From assembly GCA_028282865.1 (NCBI GenBank), contig JANQHA010000526.1, positions 1 through 6,459 of the forward strand: a stretch of 6,459 nt of DNA, read 5' to 3'. Source of the DNA: Oligoflexales bacterium. Lineage in GTDB: Bacteria; Bdellovibrionota_B; Oligoflexia; Oligoflexales; CACXFL01. Of the stretch, positions 1 through 6,359 are shown one piece after another; position 1 is the stretch's first letter; each line of letters starts with the position of its first letter. The notes below the pieces were generated by a model. It was not told the origin of the DNA and did not search any database. It saw only the letters and a list, made by a program, of their open reading frames with translations. The position numbers were made by a program, and so were the translations under genes.

Positions 1-345
1 CTTCTTGGTGTAGTAGGTCATGCACAAAAAGATTCCGATGGTACCGCCATGGCTGGCTAACCCACCTTCCCAAATCATTAGAATCTTCCAGGGCTGACTG
101 AGGTAATACTCCGGCTCGTAGAATAGGCAGTGTCCTAGACGCGCCCCGATCACAGTGCCTGCCACAAATAACACAAACCCTGAGTTCAAAGTTTCTTCGG
201 AGTAGTTTTCTTTTAAGAACATCCTGCGCATAACTTGATAGCCAAGCAAGATGCCGGTTGCAAAACAAAGTCCGTACCACCTAGGGGCAATAAACCCGAG
301 GTTAAATAGCTCGGGGTCGATATTCCAAATAAAGTGAGAGTCCAT
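1..345 (-). CDS. lgt: Prolipoprotein diacylglyceryl transferase (Lgt), N-terminal part, cut by the left window edge
   Basis: Lgt is an inner-membrane enzyme that moves diacylglycerol from phosphatidylglycerol to the lipobox cysteine of prolipoproteins, the first step of lipoprotein maturation. The first 115 residues are visible. They contain the family landmarks: PRWYG at residues 21-25 (Tyr24 matches the conserved Tyr near the start of Lgt), GARLGHCLFYEPEYYL at 67-82, and W92-E-G-G-L-A-S-H-G-G at 92-101, where His99 corresponds to the essential histidine of the E. coli HGG motif. Hydrophobic stretches near 15-38 and 55-70 fit its membrane segments. The later signature with the catalytic Arg and Asn lies outside the window. 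The ATG at 345 is preceded by GAGGT, six bases or so upstream, overlapping the stop of the aminotransferase gene; only nine bases separate the two genes, so they are probably co-transcribed. Identity is secure; integrity of the missing part cannot be judged. Confidence 0.95.
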   Translation of the reverse strand, partial: MDSHFIWNIDPELFNLGFIAPRWYGLCFATGILLGYQVMRRMFLKENYSEETLNSGFVLFVAGTVIGARLGHCLFYEPEYYLSQPWKILMIWEGGLASHGGTIGIFLCMTYYTKK

Positions 346-354
346 TCTTTACCT

Positions 355-1833
355 CTACCCCTTGAGAAGATCTCTTAAAACATCGATTACCAAATCGATT
401 TCTGCAGAAGTGATTCGAAAGTGTGGGGTGAATCTAAGGGCATTGGCGCCGCCATGAATCACTCCAATTCCTTTCTTTCTCATCTTTTCTTCGAGGCAGT
501 CAAACCCAACGACTTTATGTCTAGCTGGATTGATGGATGCAGCTAGTAGTAGCCCGGTGCCTTTGACTTCGGTGATGTCTTCTGGGAACTCTTTTTGGAG
601 TTCTTTCAATTTATCGACAAACTCTTTGCCACGCTCAGAGACATTTTTCCTAAACTCAGGGGTGATAGCTGACAGCACTTCGCTAGCGACATCTAATGCC
701 TTAGGGTTGGTTGTCATGGTGTTGCCGTAAACGCCCTTTTGGTAGAGTTTTGCGATCGGGTCGGTTAGTGCGAGTACAGATAATGGGAATTGTCCGGCGT
801 TTAGTGCCTTTGAATAAGTCTCTAAATCAGGTGGAGGTAACTCTTCGAACCCTGGATAATCACAAATACTCAGGCAGCCATGGGCTCGTAGCGAGGCTTG
901 GATAGAATCAACAATAAAAAGGGTCTTGTGCTTCGCGGTAAGCTCACGAGCGACTGAGTAAAATTCGGTAGTGACTGCTTCGCCTGGATTTCCCTCACCC
1001 ATAACCGGTTCCATAAAGAAGGCTTCAAAGAAAACCCCTTCAGTTTCAGCTTGAGCAAATGCAGCTTTTAGTTGCTCAGTACTATTTGCTTCGATGGTCA
1101 CTAAGTTATTTCTACTGTCAAATGACGCGAGCGATGCCCGGTATTTAGAAATAGATGAATCACTGACTTGAGCAGGCCGATCCGTGCGGCCGTGAAAGCC
1201 ACCTTTAATCGCTAGAAACTTGATTTTTTTATTTTCGTGCTCACCACCTGGAGCGGTAAGCATCTTTGCATTGATGTCTGAGATCCGAGCAGCCACTGTC
1301 ACAGCTTCTGAGCCGCTATTTAAGCATAAGTACTTACCGAAAGGATGGCGCTTGTCTCCAGTTCTTCGGTAGCCAATCTCGTTATTGAGCTTTTCGATGA
1401 AGTTTAGTTGGCTATAATTTGCGGTCATGATGTTTGCCATGACGTGAGGCTTTTGCATTACCTTCAAAACATTCTCTGGAGCATGGCCCAAGCCTAACAT
1501 TCCATAGCCACCGCTATCGTGTAGCACGGCACCGCAGGCTGTTATAAGCCAGGGACCGTTTGCCGCTAAAGCAACATAAGGGTTGACGGTATCTTCGGTG
1601 TAGAAGTTGACAAATTGTTCCTGTATTTCCTTAACTTGTGTAGCTTCATCCTTCTTGAGTAAGTCAGGAAACTTCTTATTAAGGAGTTCAAATGCTAGTT
1701 CAGCCTGATTAATGGCTTCTTTTAAGCTGGAGTCGGTTTTAAGAAATCTTTCGATTACTTCGTCGTTTAATCCAGTGGTTTTTGCCTCGCCAGACGATTC
1801 TCGGATATTGTTAAGGATCTGTAGTTGTCGCAT
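355..1833 (-). CDS. Class-III (fold type I) PLP-dependent aminotransferase, substrate unknown
   Basis: This is a complete 492-residue protein of the ornithine/acetylornithine/4-aminobutyrate aminotransferase superfamily; it should be a soluble cytoplasmic enzyme moving an amino group between an amine and a 2-oxo acid through PLP. Visible landmarks in order: NSGSEAV at 172-178 (PLP phosphate loop), GGFHGRT at 211-217, EPVMGEGN at 275-282, VDSIQ at 308-312 (Asp309 for the pyridine nitrogen, Gln312), Lys342 in YSKALNAGQFP as the Schiff-base lysine, TMTTNP at 372-377, and RFTPHFRIT at 467-475 near the C-terminus. The first 80 residues or so precede the usual fold start and look helical. The usual DEVQTGFGRTG segment is replaced by DSIQASLRAHGCLSICDYPGFE-like sequence, so substrate cannot be transferred from well-studied members. 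The ATG at 1833 has AAGGA about 12 bases upstream, a rather long spacing; a weak 4-bp hairpin (1847-1860) could partly cover that site. Followed after nine bases by lgt. Confidence 0.9.
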   Translation of the reverse strand: MRQLQILNNIRESSGEAKTTGLNDEVIERFLKTDSSLKEAINQAELAFELLNKKFPDLLKKDEATQVKEIQEQFVNFYTEDTVNPYVALAANGPWLITACGAVLHDSGGYGMLGLGHAPENVLKVMQKPHVMANIMTANYSQLNFIEKLNNEIGYRRTGDKRHPFGKYLCLNSGSEAVTVAARISDINAKMLTAPGGEHENKKIKFLAIKGGFHGRTDRPAQVSDSSISKYRASLASFDSRNNLVTIEANSTEQLKAAFAQAETEGVFFEAFFMEPVMGEGNPGEAVTTEFYSVARELTAKHKTLFIVDSIQASLRAHGCLSICDYPGFEELPPPDLETYSKALNAGQFPLSVLALTDPIAKLYQKGVYGNTMTTNPKALDVASEVLSAITPEFRKNVSERGKEFVDKLKELQKEFPEDITEVKGTGLLLAASINPARHKVVGFDCLEEKMRKKGIGVIHGGANALRFTPHFRITSAEIDLVIDVLRDLLKG

Positions 1834-1872
1834 GAGGTTTCTGCTTCCTTCGTCAAAAGGTTAATCATGACC

Positions 1873-1919
1873 CGGTTCTAAGCCATAAGTATTTATAAAT
1901 ACTAACAAGTTATGAACCG
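1873..1919 (-). repeat. 47-bp nested inverted repeat in the aminotransferase leader
   Basis: An inner perfect 16-bp palindrome, AGTATTTATAAATACT (1888-1903), sits centrally inside an outer inverted repeat, CGGTTC at one end (read on the minus strand from 1919) and GAACCG at the other (ending at 1873). Next to the outer arms, TAA and TTA can extend the stem to nine pairs with one bulged A. The two dyads share the same centre near 1896. The element lies just downstream of the candidate promoter -10 at 1921-1926. It could be an operator for a dimeric repressor or form a leader hairpin. No T-tract follows it, so it does not look like an intrinsic terminator of the tRNA transcript. Confidence 0.6.
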
Positions 1920-1920
1920 A

Positions 1921-1949
1921 AGTGTATAAGTGTAACAAAGATAAGTCAA
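1921..1949 (-). promoter_or_regulatory. Candidate sigma-70-type promoter for the aminotransferase-lgt unit
   Basis: On the minus strand a TTGACT -35 element (1949-1944) and a TACACT -10 element (1926-1921) are separated by 17 bases. The -35 matches five of six consensus positions and the -10 four of six. A start near 1914 would give a leader of about 80 bases before the aminotransferase ATG. The prediction rests on sequence alone; read-through from the tRNA-Cys promoter upstream is an alternative source of transcript. Confidence 0.45.
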
Positions 1950-2006
1950 AAGATCTTTCGATATAGCGCTGGTGTACAGTTATTAATCGCAATAGTTTGG
2001 AGAGGA

Positions 2007-2082
2007 TGGAGGCGCAGACCGGATTCGAACCGGCATAAAATTGATTTGCAATCAACCCCCTAGCCATTCGGGACACCGCGCC
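2007..2082 (-). tRNA. tRNA-Cys (anticodon GCA)
   Basis: A 76-base cloverleaf reads on the minus strand. The acceptor arm is GGCGCGG paired with CTGCGCC (one G-U pair), followed by discriminator T73 and an encoded CCA (2009-2007). U73 is a known identity element of cysteine tRNAs. The anticodon stem GTTGA/TCAAT holds the loop TTGCAAA, giving anticodon GCA at 2049-2047. The T arm GCCGG-TTCGAAT-CCGGT is standard. The D arm is short and its pairing is the least certain part. It has its own upstream promoter and lies about 170 bases before the aminotransferase gene on the same strand. Confidence 0.96.
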
Positions 2083-2094
2083 GTAGGATAAATC

Positions 2095-2122
2095 AAGATA
2101 CATTACCACGTTCTACAGTCAA
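2095..2122 (-). promoter_or_regulatory. Promoter of tRNA-Cys
   Basis: On the minus strand TTGACT (2122-2117) and TATCTT (2100-2095) are separated by 16 bases, and the -10 ends 12 bases before the first base of the tRNA. Spacing and position suit a sigma-70-type tRNA promoter with a very short 5' leader. Confidence 0.6.
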
Positions 2123-2280
2123 TTGGAAAAGTGCCCTAGTTGCCCAAATTCTAAATGTTATTAGATGTTTAAGTTTTTTAAAAACAATTCTTTTATTTGA
2201 TTTTTTGCTGGTGTATATCAACTTCGAGTATCAACAAATGAATTATTCTCTTTTGAACTCTGGTTTTTGGGGCTCTTGGT
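2123..2280. other. AT-rich divergent intergenic region between tRNA-Cys and the 690-residue gene
   Basis: This spacer separates the minus-strand tRNA promoter from the plus-strand gene starting at 2281, so it should hold the promoter of the latter. It is very AT-rich around 2168-2210, with a GTTTTTTAAAAAC near-palindrome at about 2173-2185. A TATATC hexamer at 2214-2219 could be a -10 element, but no convincing -35 sits at the right distance. No gene is supported here. Confidence 0.4.
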
Positions 2281-4353
2281 ATGATCCGGATGATCTTTTT
2301 TGTGTCAACTATGGCGGCTTCTGCGGTCATATCGAGCAGAGCACTGCTCGCGCAGGTAGACGAAGAGCCGGTTTTGGCAAACAAGCCTTTTATGTCAGTA
2401 AGCAGCAATATTGAATGTAAGGTTTCATATCGACCTTATTTAAACGAGCAGTTACCTCCCAAGCGTACTGCTAGAATGTTTTTGTCTGAGCTAGAGAATT
2501 TGATAGATCACGGAAGGTGGAATGAAGCCCGGGCCTTTGTTTTAAGTGTTTTAGAAAAGCCGGATCGACCAGCTAACGCCACTGAAAGTAGGCTTCAACT
2601 TTTGCATAAGCATTTAAAGACTTGGCCGTTATCTGAGTTTGAAAAGTTGCAAGTTCAGATGAAGCGCTATGCGTCAGGGTTAGAGGGGTTGAAGGCGGAT
2701 AGTCCTGTTGAAGATCGAATTGAACGAAGCTTCGCATACTTAAATACTGGGCTAGGACTTAAGGTTTATGCCGAGTCTTTAGCTTTACTGCATGACAGTA
2801 GTAGCCGCAAGGCAAACTACGTAAGCTTCCATTACAGCCTTCTAAAGCAGAGGCGAGGGTTTCCTAAAGGAATTAAGACGACGACCCTTTTACGAGCTAT
2901 GTTTGCCCATGCGCTTGTGGGTAATATGGAAGAGCTAGAATACTTTTATAAGGTTGCTAGAGCCGCAAATCAGGGTGACGACCTTTTGTTGGTCGACTCG
3001 AAGCGAAAGCTTAATCTTACCCAGCTTTACAGTAGGGCAGTGAAGCTGGGCAAGAAATATACTACTAGGTGCCAATCGTTAAATGCTGGTGTTATTGGGC
3101 ATGTGATTGGAAGTTACCATAACCAACTTGTTATCCAGCAGGATAACGAAGATAAGTTTAAGTCAGAGGACTACTTTCACCAGACGACCAGGCTCCTGCG
3201 GTTTGTGGTTGACCCTGAAACCGACCAACTAGCTGTTGGCCAATCAATGATGCTTGCTGAAAATAGAGACTTTCGTACTGGGGATTATCGTTTTTCTTTG
3301 GCGGGCGACATGTTTTATAGCCCGGAGCCTAGCCTTCGCTCGCTTTCTTTATTAGGTGCCGGATCGTCTACCAGGGAAGATTACTATTACGGAACTCTTG
3401 CGAGTAGCGCTACTTATCTGGGCTCTATGGGAGGTAAGAAGCTTGGCTATTACACCAACCATAGTTTAGGAGACTCTTTCATCTCCGAAGTTAAGACTCC
3501 TAATAAACGGCTGGCTACGCTCAATAATGATCTCGGGAGGTCTAGGGTTGAGAGCTTGGTTCACGGCATGGATGAGTCTGGTTGTTTTATTACCAGAATT
3601 GACCGCAAACTGAGGGATGAGGCTAAACAAGTTATTTATCATCAATATCGATTGGATAATGATGGTTTGAATTTGATCTCGACTCTACACTACGATGCTA
3701 ACCCTTACTACATTAGTGAGTTTTACAACCCTAAACATAAAACATTGTTTATCTACCAAGGTAATAGGGGTGCCGACGATAGGCTGCGTGCATTTAAGTT
3801 TGGTGGCTGCGAACCAGATGTTTTAGAGATCGTCATCCCGATTGAAAATGGCCTTGGTATCGGCAGTAAGATCGATATCTTTTTTAGCCAGTCGGGCGAG
3901 GACGTGGTGATTGACTCATGTTTGCGGGGCATGTTTTGGCTAAAATATCAAGACGATGGTAGTTTGGCCTTCGTTCATAGAGTTTTTAAGCAAACACATG
4001 ACATCTTATATGGGTATTGTACCCCGAGCCATCATGATCCTTTAAATGATGTCAGGCGGATAGCTATATCGCAGGGTAGTGATATGGTCGCTTATCTAAA
4101 CGATCGGAATCGAATTGAGGTTGCCTACAGAACTCAGAAAGATGAGGTTCTGGGCTTTGAGCTTGATGGTGTTGTTAGTGGAGAAGGCCTGTTGGTTCCA
4201 ATTGCCTTTGTCGATGATCGAGTGTTGCTATTAGCTAATTATACATCGCCCGAGCCAGACCACACTAACTGCGAATCTTACTGCTACCCCGATATGGTTT
4301 ATAGTAAGCAAATCTTTGCGGTGTATTTGCCTGCCTACCTTTCCAAGCTGTAG
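2281..4353 (+). CDS. Probable exported 690-residue protein of unknown family (helical N-terminal half, beta-rich C-terminal half)
   Basis: I do not recognise this family. The N-terminus resembles a Sec signal peptide: MIRMIFFVSTMAASAV is hydrophobic with one Arg, and a possible cleavage site follows ALLA near residue 24; the -3 Leu is not ideal. There is no lipobox cysteine. Residues about 60-260 are helix-rich with a repeat-like look (for example ARMFLSELENLIDHGRWNEA at 64-83), possibly TPR-like. From about 265 the sequence turns into short beta-strand-like pieces rich in Tyr, Gly and Asp (SYHNQLVIQQD, SDMVAYLNDRNRIEVAYR), which suggests a propeller or beta-sandwich, though no repeat unit is clear by eye. 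Eight cysteines (46, 264, 435, 510, 547, 580, 664, 668) could form disulfides if it is exported. The ATG at 2281 is the first in frame after a TGA at 2254, and its Shine-Dalgarno is poor. ATG codons at 2290 or 2311 are alternatives and would shorten the signal sequence. Confidence 0.8.
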   Translation: MIRMIFFVSTMAASAVISSRALLAQVDEEPVLANKPFMSVSSNIECKVSYRPYLNEQLPPKRTARMFLSELENLIDHGRWNEARAFVLSVLEKPDRPANATESRLQLLHKHLKTWPLSEFEKLQVQMKRYASGLEGLKADSPVEDRIERSFAYLNTGLGLKVYAESLALLHDSSSRKANYVSFHYSLLKQRRGFPKGIKTTTLLRAMFAHALVGNMEELEYFYKVARAANQGDDLLLVDSKRKLNLTQLYSRAVKLGKKYTTRCQSLNAGVIGHVIGSYHNQLVIQQDNEDKFKSEDYFHQTTRLLRFVVDPETDQLAVGQSMMLAENRDFRTGDYRFSLAGDMFYSPEPSLRSLSLLGAGSSTREDYYYGTLASSATYLGSMGGKKLGYYTNHSLGDSFISEVKTPNKRLATLNNDLGRSRVESLVHGMDESGCFITRIDRKLRDEAKQVIYHQYRLDNDGLNLISTLHYDANPYYISEFYNPKHKTLFIYQGNRGADDRLRAFKFGGCEPDVLEIVIPIENGLGIGSKIDIFFSQSGEDVVIDSCLRGMFWLKYQDDGSLAFVHRVFKQTHDILYGYCTPSHHDPLNDVRRIAISQGSDMVAYLNDRNRIEVAYRTQKDEVLGFELDGVVSGEGLLVPIAFVDDRVLLLANYTSPEPDHTNCESYCYPDMVYSKQIFAVYLPAYLSKL

Positions 4354-4355
4354 TT

Positions 4356-4384
4356 TTGATTTTAAAATAGGTATCGGTTAAAAT
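4356..4384 (+). promoter_or_regulatory. Promoter for the four-helix membrane protein gene
   Basis: TTGATT (4356-4361) and TAAAAT (4379-4384) are separated by exactly 17 bases, with four of six and five of six consensus matches. The -35 starts three bases after the stop of the preceding gene. The spacer region includes the AT palindrome ATTTTAAAAT. A transcription start near 4391 would give a leader of about 28 bases, so this gene is likely transcribed on its own as well as by any read-through. Confidence 0.55.
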
Positions 4385-4407
4385 ACTAGTTAAGTGTCTT
4401 TAATCAC

Positions 4408-4412
4408 GGAGG
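4408..4412 (+). promoter_or_regulatory. Strong ribosome binding site
   Basis: GGAGG lies six bases before the ATG at 4419. It is the clearest Shine-Dalgarno in the window and fixes the start of the 136-residue protein. Confidence 0.85.
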
Positions 4413-4418
4413 ATTATT

Positions 4419-4829
4419 ATGAATACCAAGAAATATCTAATAGGTAGTTTGTTATCTTTTGTAGCCGTATTTATATTTGACTGGGTTTTTCATGGCATGA
4501 TCTTGAAACCGGCCTATGAGGCCACATCGGAGCTATGGCGTGCGGAAGAAGACTGCATATTTTGGGCGATGATGCTTGGTCAACTTATGCTACCGTTCGT
4601 ATTTAACTACATATATATTGGTTGGAGTAAACGTGGGTGCAAGAATGAAGGGCTGCTCTTTGGGCTTCTGATCGGATTGTTATTTGTTCCTACTAATCTG
4701 ATCTTTTATGCAGTGCAACCGTTACCGTTTAGTATGATACTTTATTGGATGGTTGGTGGTATCTTACAATGTATGATGTTGGGTTTTATTATTGCTAAGG
4801 TTCACGGTGCTGTCGAAAGTTCCGCTTAG
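4419..4829 (+). CDS. Small four-helix integral membrane protein of unknown function
   Basis: This 136-residue protein has four predicted membrane helices at about 6-27, 46-68, 77-99 and 104-127. The N-terminus carries KK just before helix 1, and the helix 2-3 linker is basic (KRGCKN), which suggests both ends face the cytoplasm. Distinctive residues are the DWVFHG motif at 21-26, a Tyr33, and LWR at 39-41 in the loop after helix 1, then PLPFS at 101-105 before helix 4. The pattern of a DW..HG end to helix 1 followed by Y..T...WR resembles small uncharacterised bacterial membrane proteins that I recall, but I cannot name a Pfam family with confidence. It has its own promoter and a strong Shine-Dalgarno. 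It lies 70 bases upstream of the YcgN-type gene on the same strand, so co-transcription is possible. No function is proposed. Confidence 0.85.
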   Translation: MNTKKYLIGSLLSFVAVFIFDWVFHGMILKPAYEATSELWRAEEDCIFWAMMLGQLMLPFVFNYIYIGWSKRGCKNEGLLFGLLIGLLFVPTNLIFYAVQPLPFSMILYWMVGGILQCMMLGFIIAKVHGAVESSA

Positions 4830-4842
4830 CCTTATCTTAAAG

Positions 4843-4898
4843 GCCATCTCATAGCTGCATAGAAATGCCATCTATGAATGTTGTAGGGAATAGCCATC
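4843..4898 (+). repeat. Three GCCATC direct repeats and a small hairpin before the ycgN-type gene
   Basis: GCCATC occurs at 4843-4848, 4867-4872 and 4893-4898, spaced 24 and 26 bases apart, each preceded by an A-rich run. Overlapping the middle copy, CATAGA (4858-4863) and TCTATG (4871-4876) form a 6-bp inverted repeat with a seven-base loop. The last copy ends one base before the start codon. It may be a regulator site or leader structure, or chance in a 70-bp gap. Confidence 0.35.
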
Positions 4899-4899
4899 A

Positions 4900-5373
4900 A
4901 TGGAGAAGGTTTTGATCAATAAGCCGCTAAAAGACCTTTCTCCATCAGAGTGGGAAGCACTTTGTGACGGCTGTGGCAAATGCTGCCTTCATAAATTTGA
5001 AGATGAAGACGCCAAGGTTCATTTCACCGATGTCGCCTGCAAGTTATTCAATTCAAATACCTGCCGCTGTAAAAAGTATAAAAAACGTCACGAGTATGTT
5101 AAAGATTGCCTTTCGTTAACGAAACGATCGGTAGCTAAGATGAATTGTCTTCCGCAAACTTGTGCCTACCGACTTAGGTATGAGGGAAAACCTCTCAAAT
5201 GGTGGCACTACTTAGTTTGCGGCGATAGACAGATGGTCCACAAAGCCGGGATCTCAGCGCGAGGTCGGGTGATAAGTGAAACCGGATTGTCTCAGGAGGA
5301 AATTGAAGATCGCATCGTTAGTTGGCCGAACCACAAAAAAGCATTGCGTAAGAAGGGTTTGGTGAAGGGGTGA
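4900..5373 (+). CDS. ycgN: YcgN-type (UPF0260) CxxCxxCC protein
   Basis: The 157 residues align by eye with E. coli YcgN along most of their length and have about the same size. Shared features: the LSPSEWEALCDGCGKCCLHK start (residues 13-32), with the CxxCxxCC cluster at Cys22, 25, 28 and 29; HFTDVACKLFN at 41-51; C-R-C at 55-57; the DC at 69-70; LPQTCAYRL at 84-92; and the W-H-x-L segment at 102-105. The family is thought to bind a metal ion or Fe-S cluster through these cysteines, but its cellular role is not established. It has no signal peptide and should be cytoplasmic. The C-terminal 40 residues are more divergent and very basic at the end (KKALRKKGLVKG). The ATG at 4900 has AGGGA ten bases upstream, a modest site. 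The TGA stop overlaps the GTG start of the glycosyltransferase gene in GTGA, which points to translational coupling. Confidence 0.93.
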   Translation: MEKVLINKPLKDLSPSEWEALCDGCGKCCLHKFEDEDAKVHFTDVACKLFNSNTCRCKKYKKRHEYVKDCLSLTKRSVAKMNCLPQTCAYRLRYEGKPLKWWHYLVCGDRQMVHKAGISARGRVISETGLSQEEIEDRIVSWPNHKKALRKKGLVKG

Positions 5374-6359
5374 AGTCACTACGTATCTTGACTTTCAATC
5401 ATCACGAAGCTTATCTATGCTCGTTGGCTGAAACAGGCCATGACTTCGATGTCGTGACTCGCTATAAATCATTAGACCTTTCTTGGAATGAGTCGAGCCA
5501 CCCGGTTCCTGATAATATCCGGTTGATTCCATTTGATGATGATTTAAAGCGTAGGTTGCACAATAACGAATACGATATTGTTGTCTGCCATACGATTAAA
5601 AACCTTCTTTGGTTGTTTAGTTTTTGGAACTGTAGGTTTATTTTTGTCGCTCATATCCCGTTGTTTCGCTACAAACCTATGTTGCTTATTAAATCTCTGG
5701 CGAAAAAGGCTGTATGGAAGCTGTTTAAGCTGTCTCACTTTGCCCGGTTTGTTGCTGTAAGTGAGTTCAAACGGTCTTCCTGGCATGAGCAAGGTGATGT
5801 AGTTGTTTTAAGCCCGAAATACCTTGGGCCTTTGACTGGAGATGGTGGGTATCAGTCTATTGCTGTTGTTTGTAATGACCTTGCTACTCGGCGGGAAGAA
5901 TTAGGCTTACCTCTCATAAGGTCTCTACAGAAAAGCTTTGCAATTAGCGTCATCGGTAAGAACCCTGGTATTGACGGTGCTGTTCAGCCCGCAAATTTTG
6001 ATGAGTTTAAGAGTTGCTTTAACTCTCACCGTATTTATCTTTATACCATCAAGCAGCCTTATGGTGATGGCTACAATACCGCGATGCTAGAAGCGATGAG
6101 AATGGGAATGGCGATAGTGACCGTAGAGAATCCTTCATCGCCTATTATTCATGGCGAAAATGGCTTGGTATTTTGTGATGCTGATCAGGCTTCTGACTGC
6201 TTGAGAGCTTTGCTAGGAAATAAGGAACTGGTTGATCGATTGGGTCGCAATGCCCAGAAGTATGTGGAAGATTATTTTAGTTCACGGCTTTTTCTACAGG
6301 GCTGGCAAGCTGCATTAGATAACGCGGCGTTTTCTGGCAGTAGAAAAAGAAATTATTAG
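5370..6359 (+). CDS. GT4-like (GT-B fold) glycosyltransferase
   Basis: The 329-residue protein has a two-domain GT-B look. The N-terminal acceptor-side domain starts with the Rossmann strand SLRILTFNHHEAYL, followed by YDIVVCH (68-74) and FIFVAHIPLFR (90-100); a basic helix at 108-120 could sit at the membrane face. The C-terminal donor domain ends with the GT4 signature: D233-G-Y-N-T-A-M-L-E241-A-M-R-M-G-M-A-I-V, then HGENGLVF at 261-268 and the closing helices LGRNAQKYVEDYFS. The canonical E-x7-E pair appears as D233-x7-E241. It should transfer a sugar from a nucleotide donor onto an envelope glycan or lipid; neither substrate can be read. It is shorter than many GT4 enzymes. The start is GTG at 5370, overlapping the ycgN stop by four bases, with GGTGA close upstream. 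Its last 45 bases overlap a convergent gene on the other strand, and the final nine residues look like a dispensable tail. Confidence 0.88.
   Translation: MKSLRILTFNHHEAYLCSLAETGHDFDVVTRYKSLDLSWNESSHPVPDNIRLIPFDDDLKRRLHNNEYDIVVCHTIKNLLWLFSFWNCRFIFVAHIPLFRYKPMLLIKSLAKKAVWKLFKLSHFARFVAVSEFKRSSWHEQGDVVVLSPKYLGPLTGDGGYQSIAVVCNDLATRREELGLPLIRSLQKSFAISVIGKNPGIDGAVQPANFDEFKSCFNSHRIYLYTIKQPYGDGYNTAMLEAMRMGMAIVTVENPSSPIIHGENGLVFCDADQASDCLRALLGNKELVDRLGRNAQKYVEDYFSSRLFLQGWQAALDNAAFSGSRKRNY

Noticed and set aside
530..1058. Short open frames on both strands inside the aminotransferase gene
   Set aside because: They are shadows of a long, motif-rich gene and have no supporting start signals or recognisable protein features.
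1873..1919. The dyad as an intrinsic terminator for tRNA-Cys
   Set aside because: The inner stem is all A/T apart from its ends, and no run of T follows it on the minus strand.
1861..2109. An 82-codon open frame on the minus strand
   Set aside because: It runs through the tRNA-Cys gene and the dyad leader, with no Shine-Dalgarno and a sequence that looks like translated non-coding DNA.
2193..2414. Short open frames on both strands at the start of the 690-residue gene
   Set aside because: They overlap the signal-peptide-bearing start of the longer gene and have low-complexity, unconvincing translations.
2281..2420. The 690-residue protein as a lipoprotein matured by the Lgt encoded nearby
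   Set aside because: No cysteine lies near the end of the signal sequence; the first is Cys46, without a lipobox around it.
4354..4372. ATTTTAAAAT palindrome after the 690-residue gene as a terminator
   Set aside because: It has no G or C in the stem and is better explained as the spacer of the downstream promoter.
5544..5792. Open frames of 60-82 codons inside the glycosyltransferase gene on both strands
   Set aside because: They lie within a well-supported gene; the hydrophobic look of the plus-strand one follows from the frame-shifted T-rich sequence.
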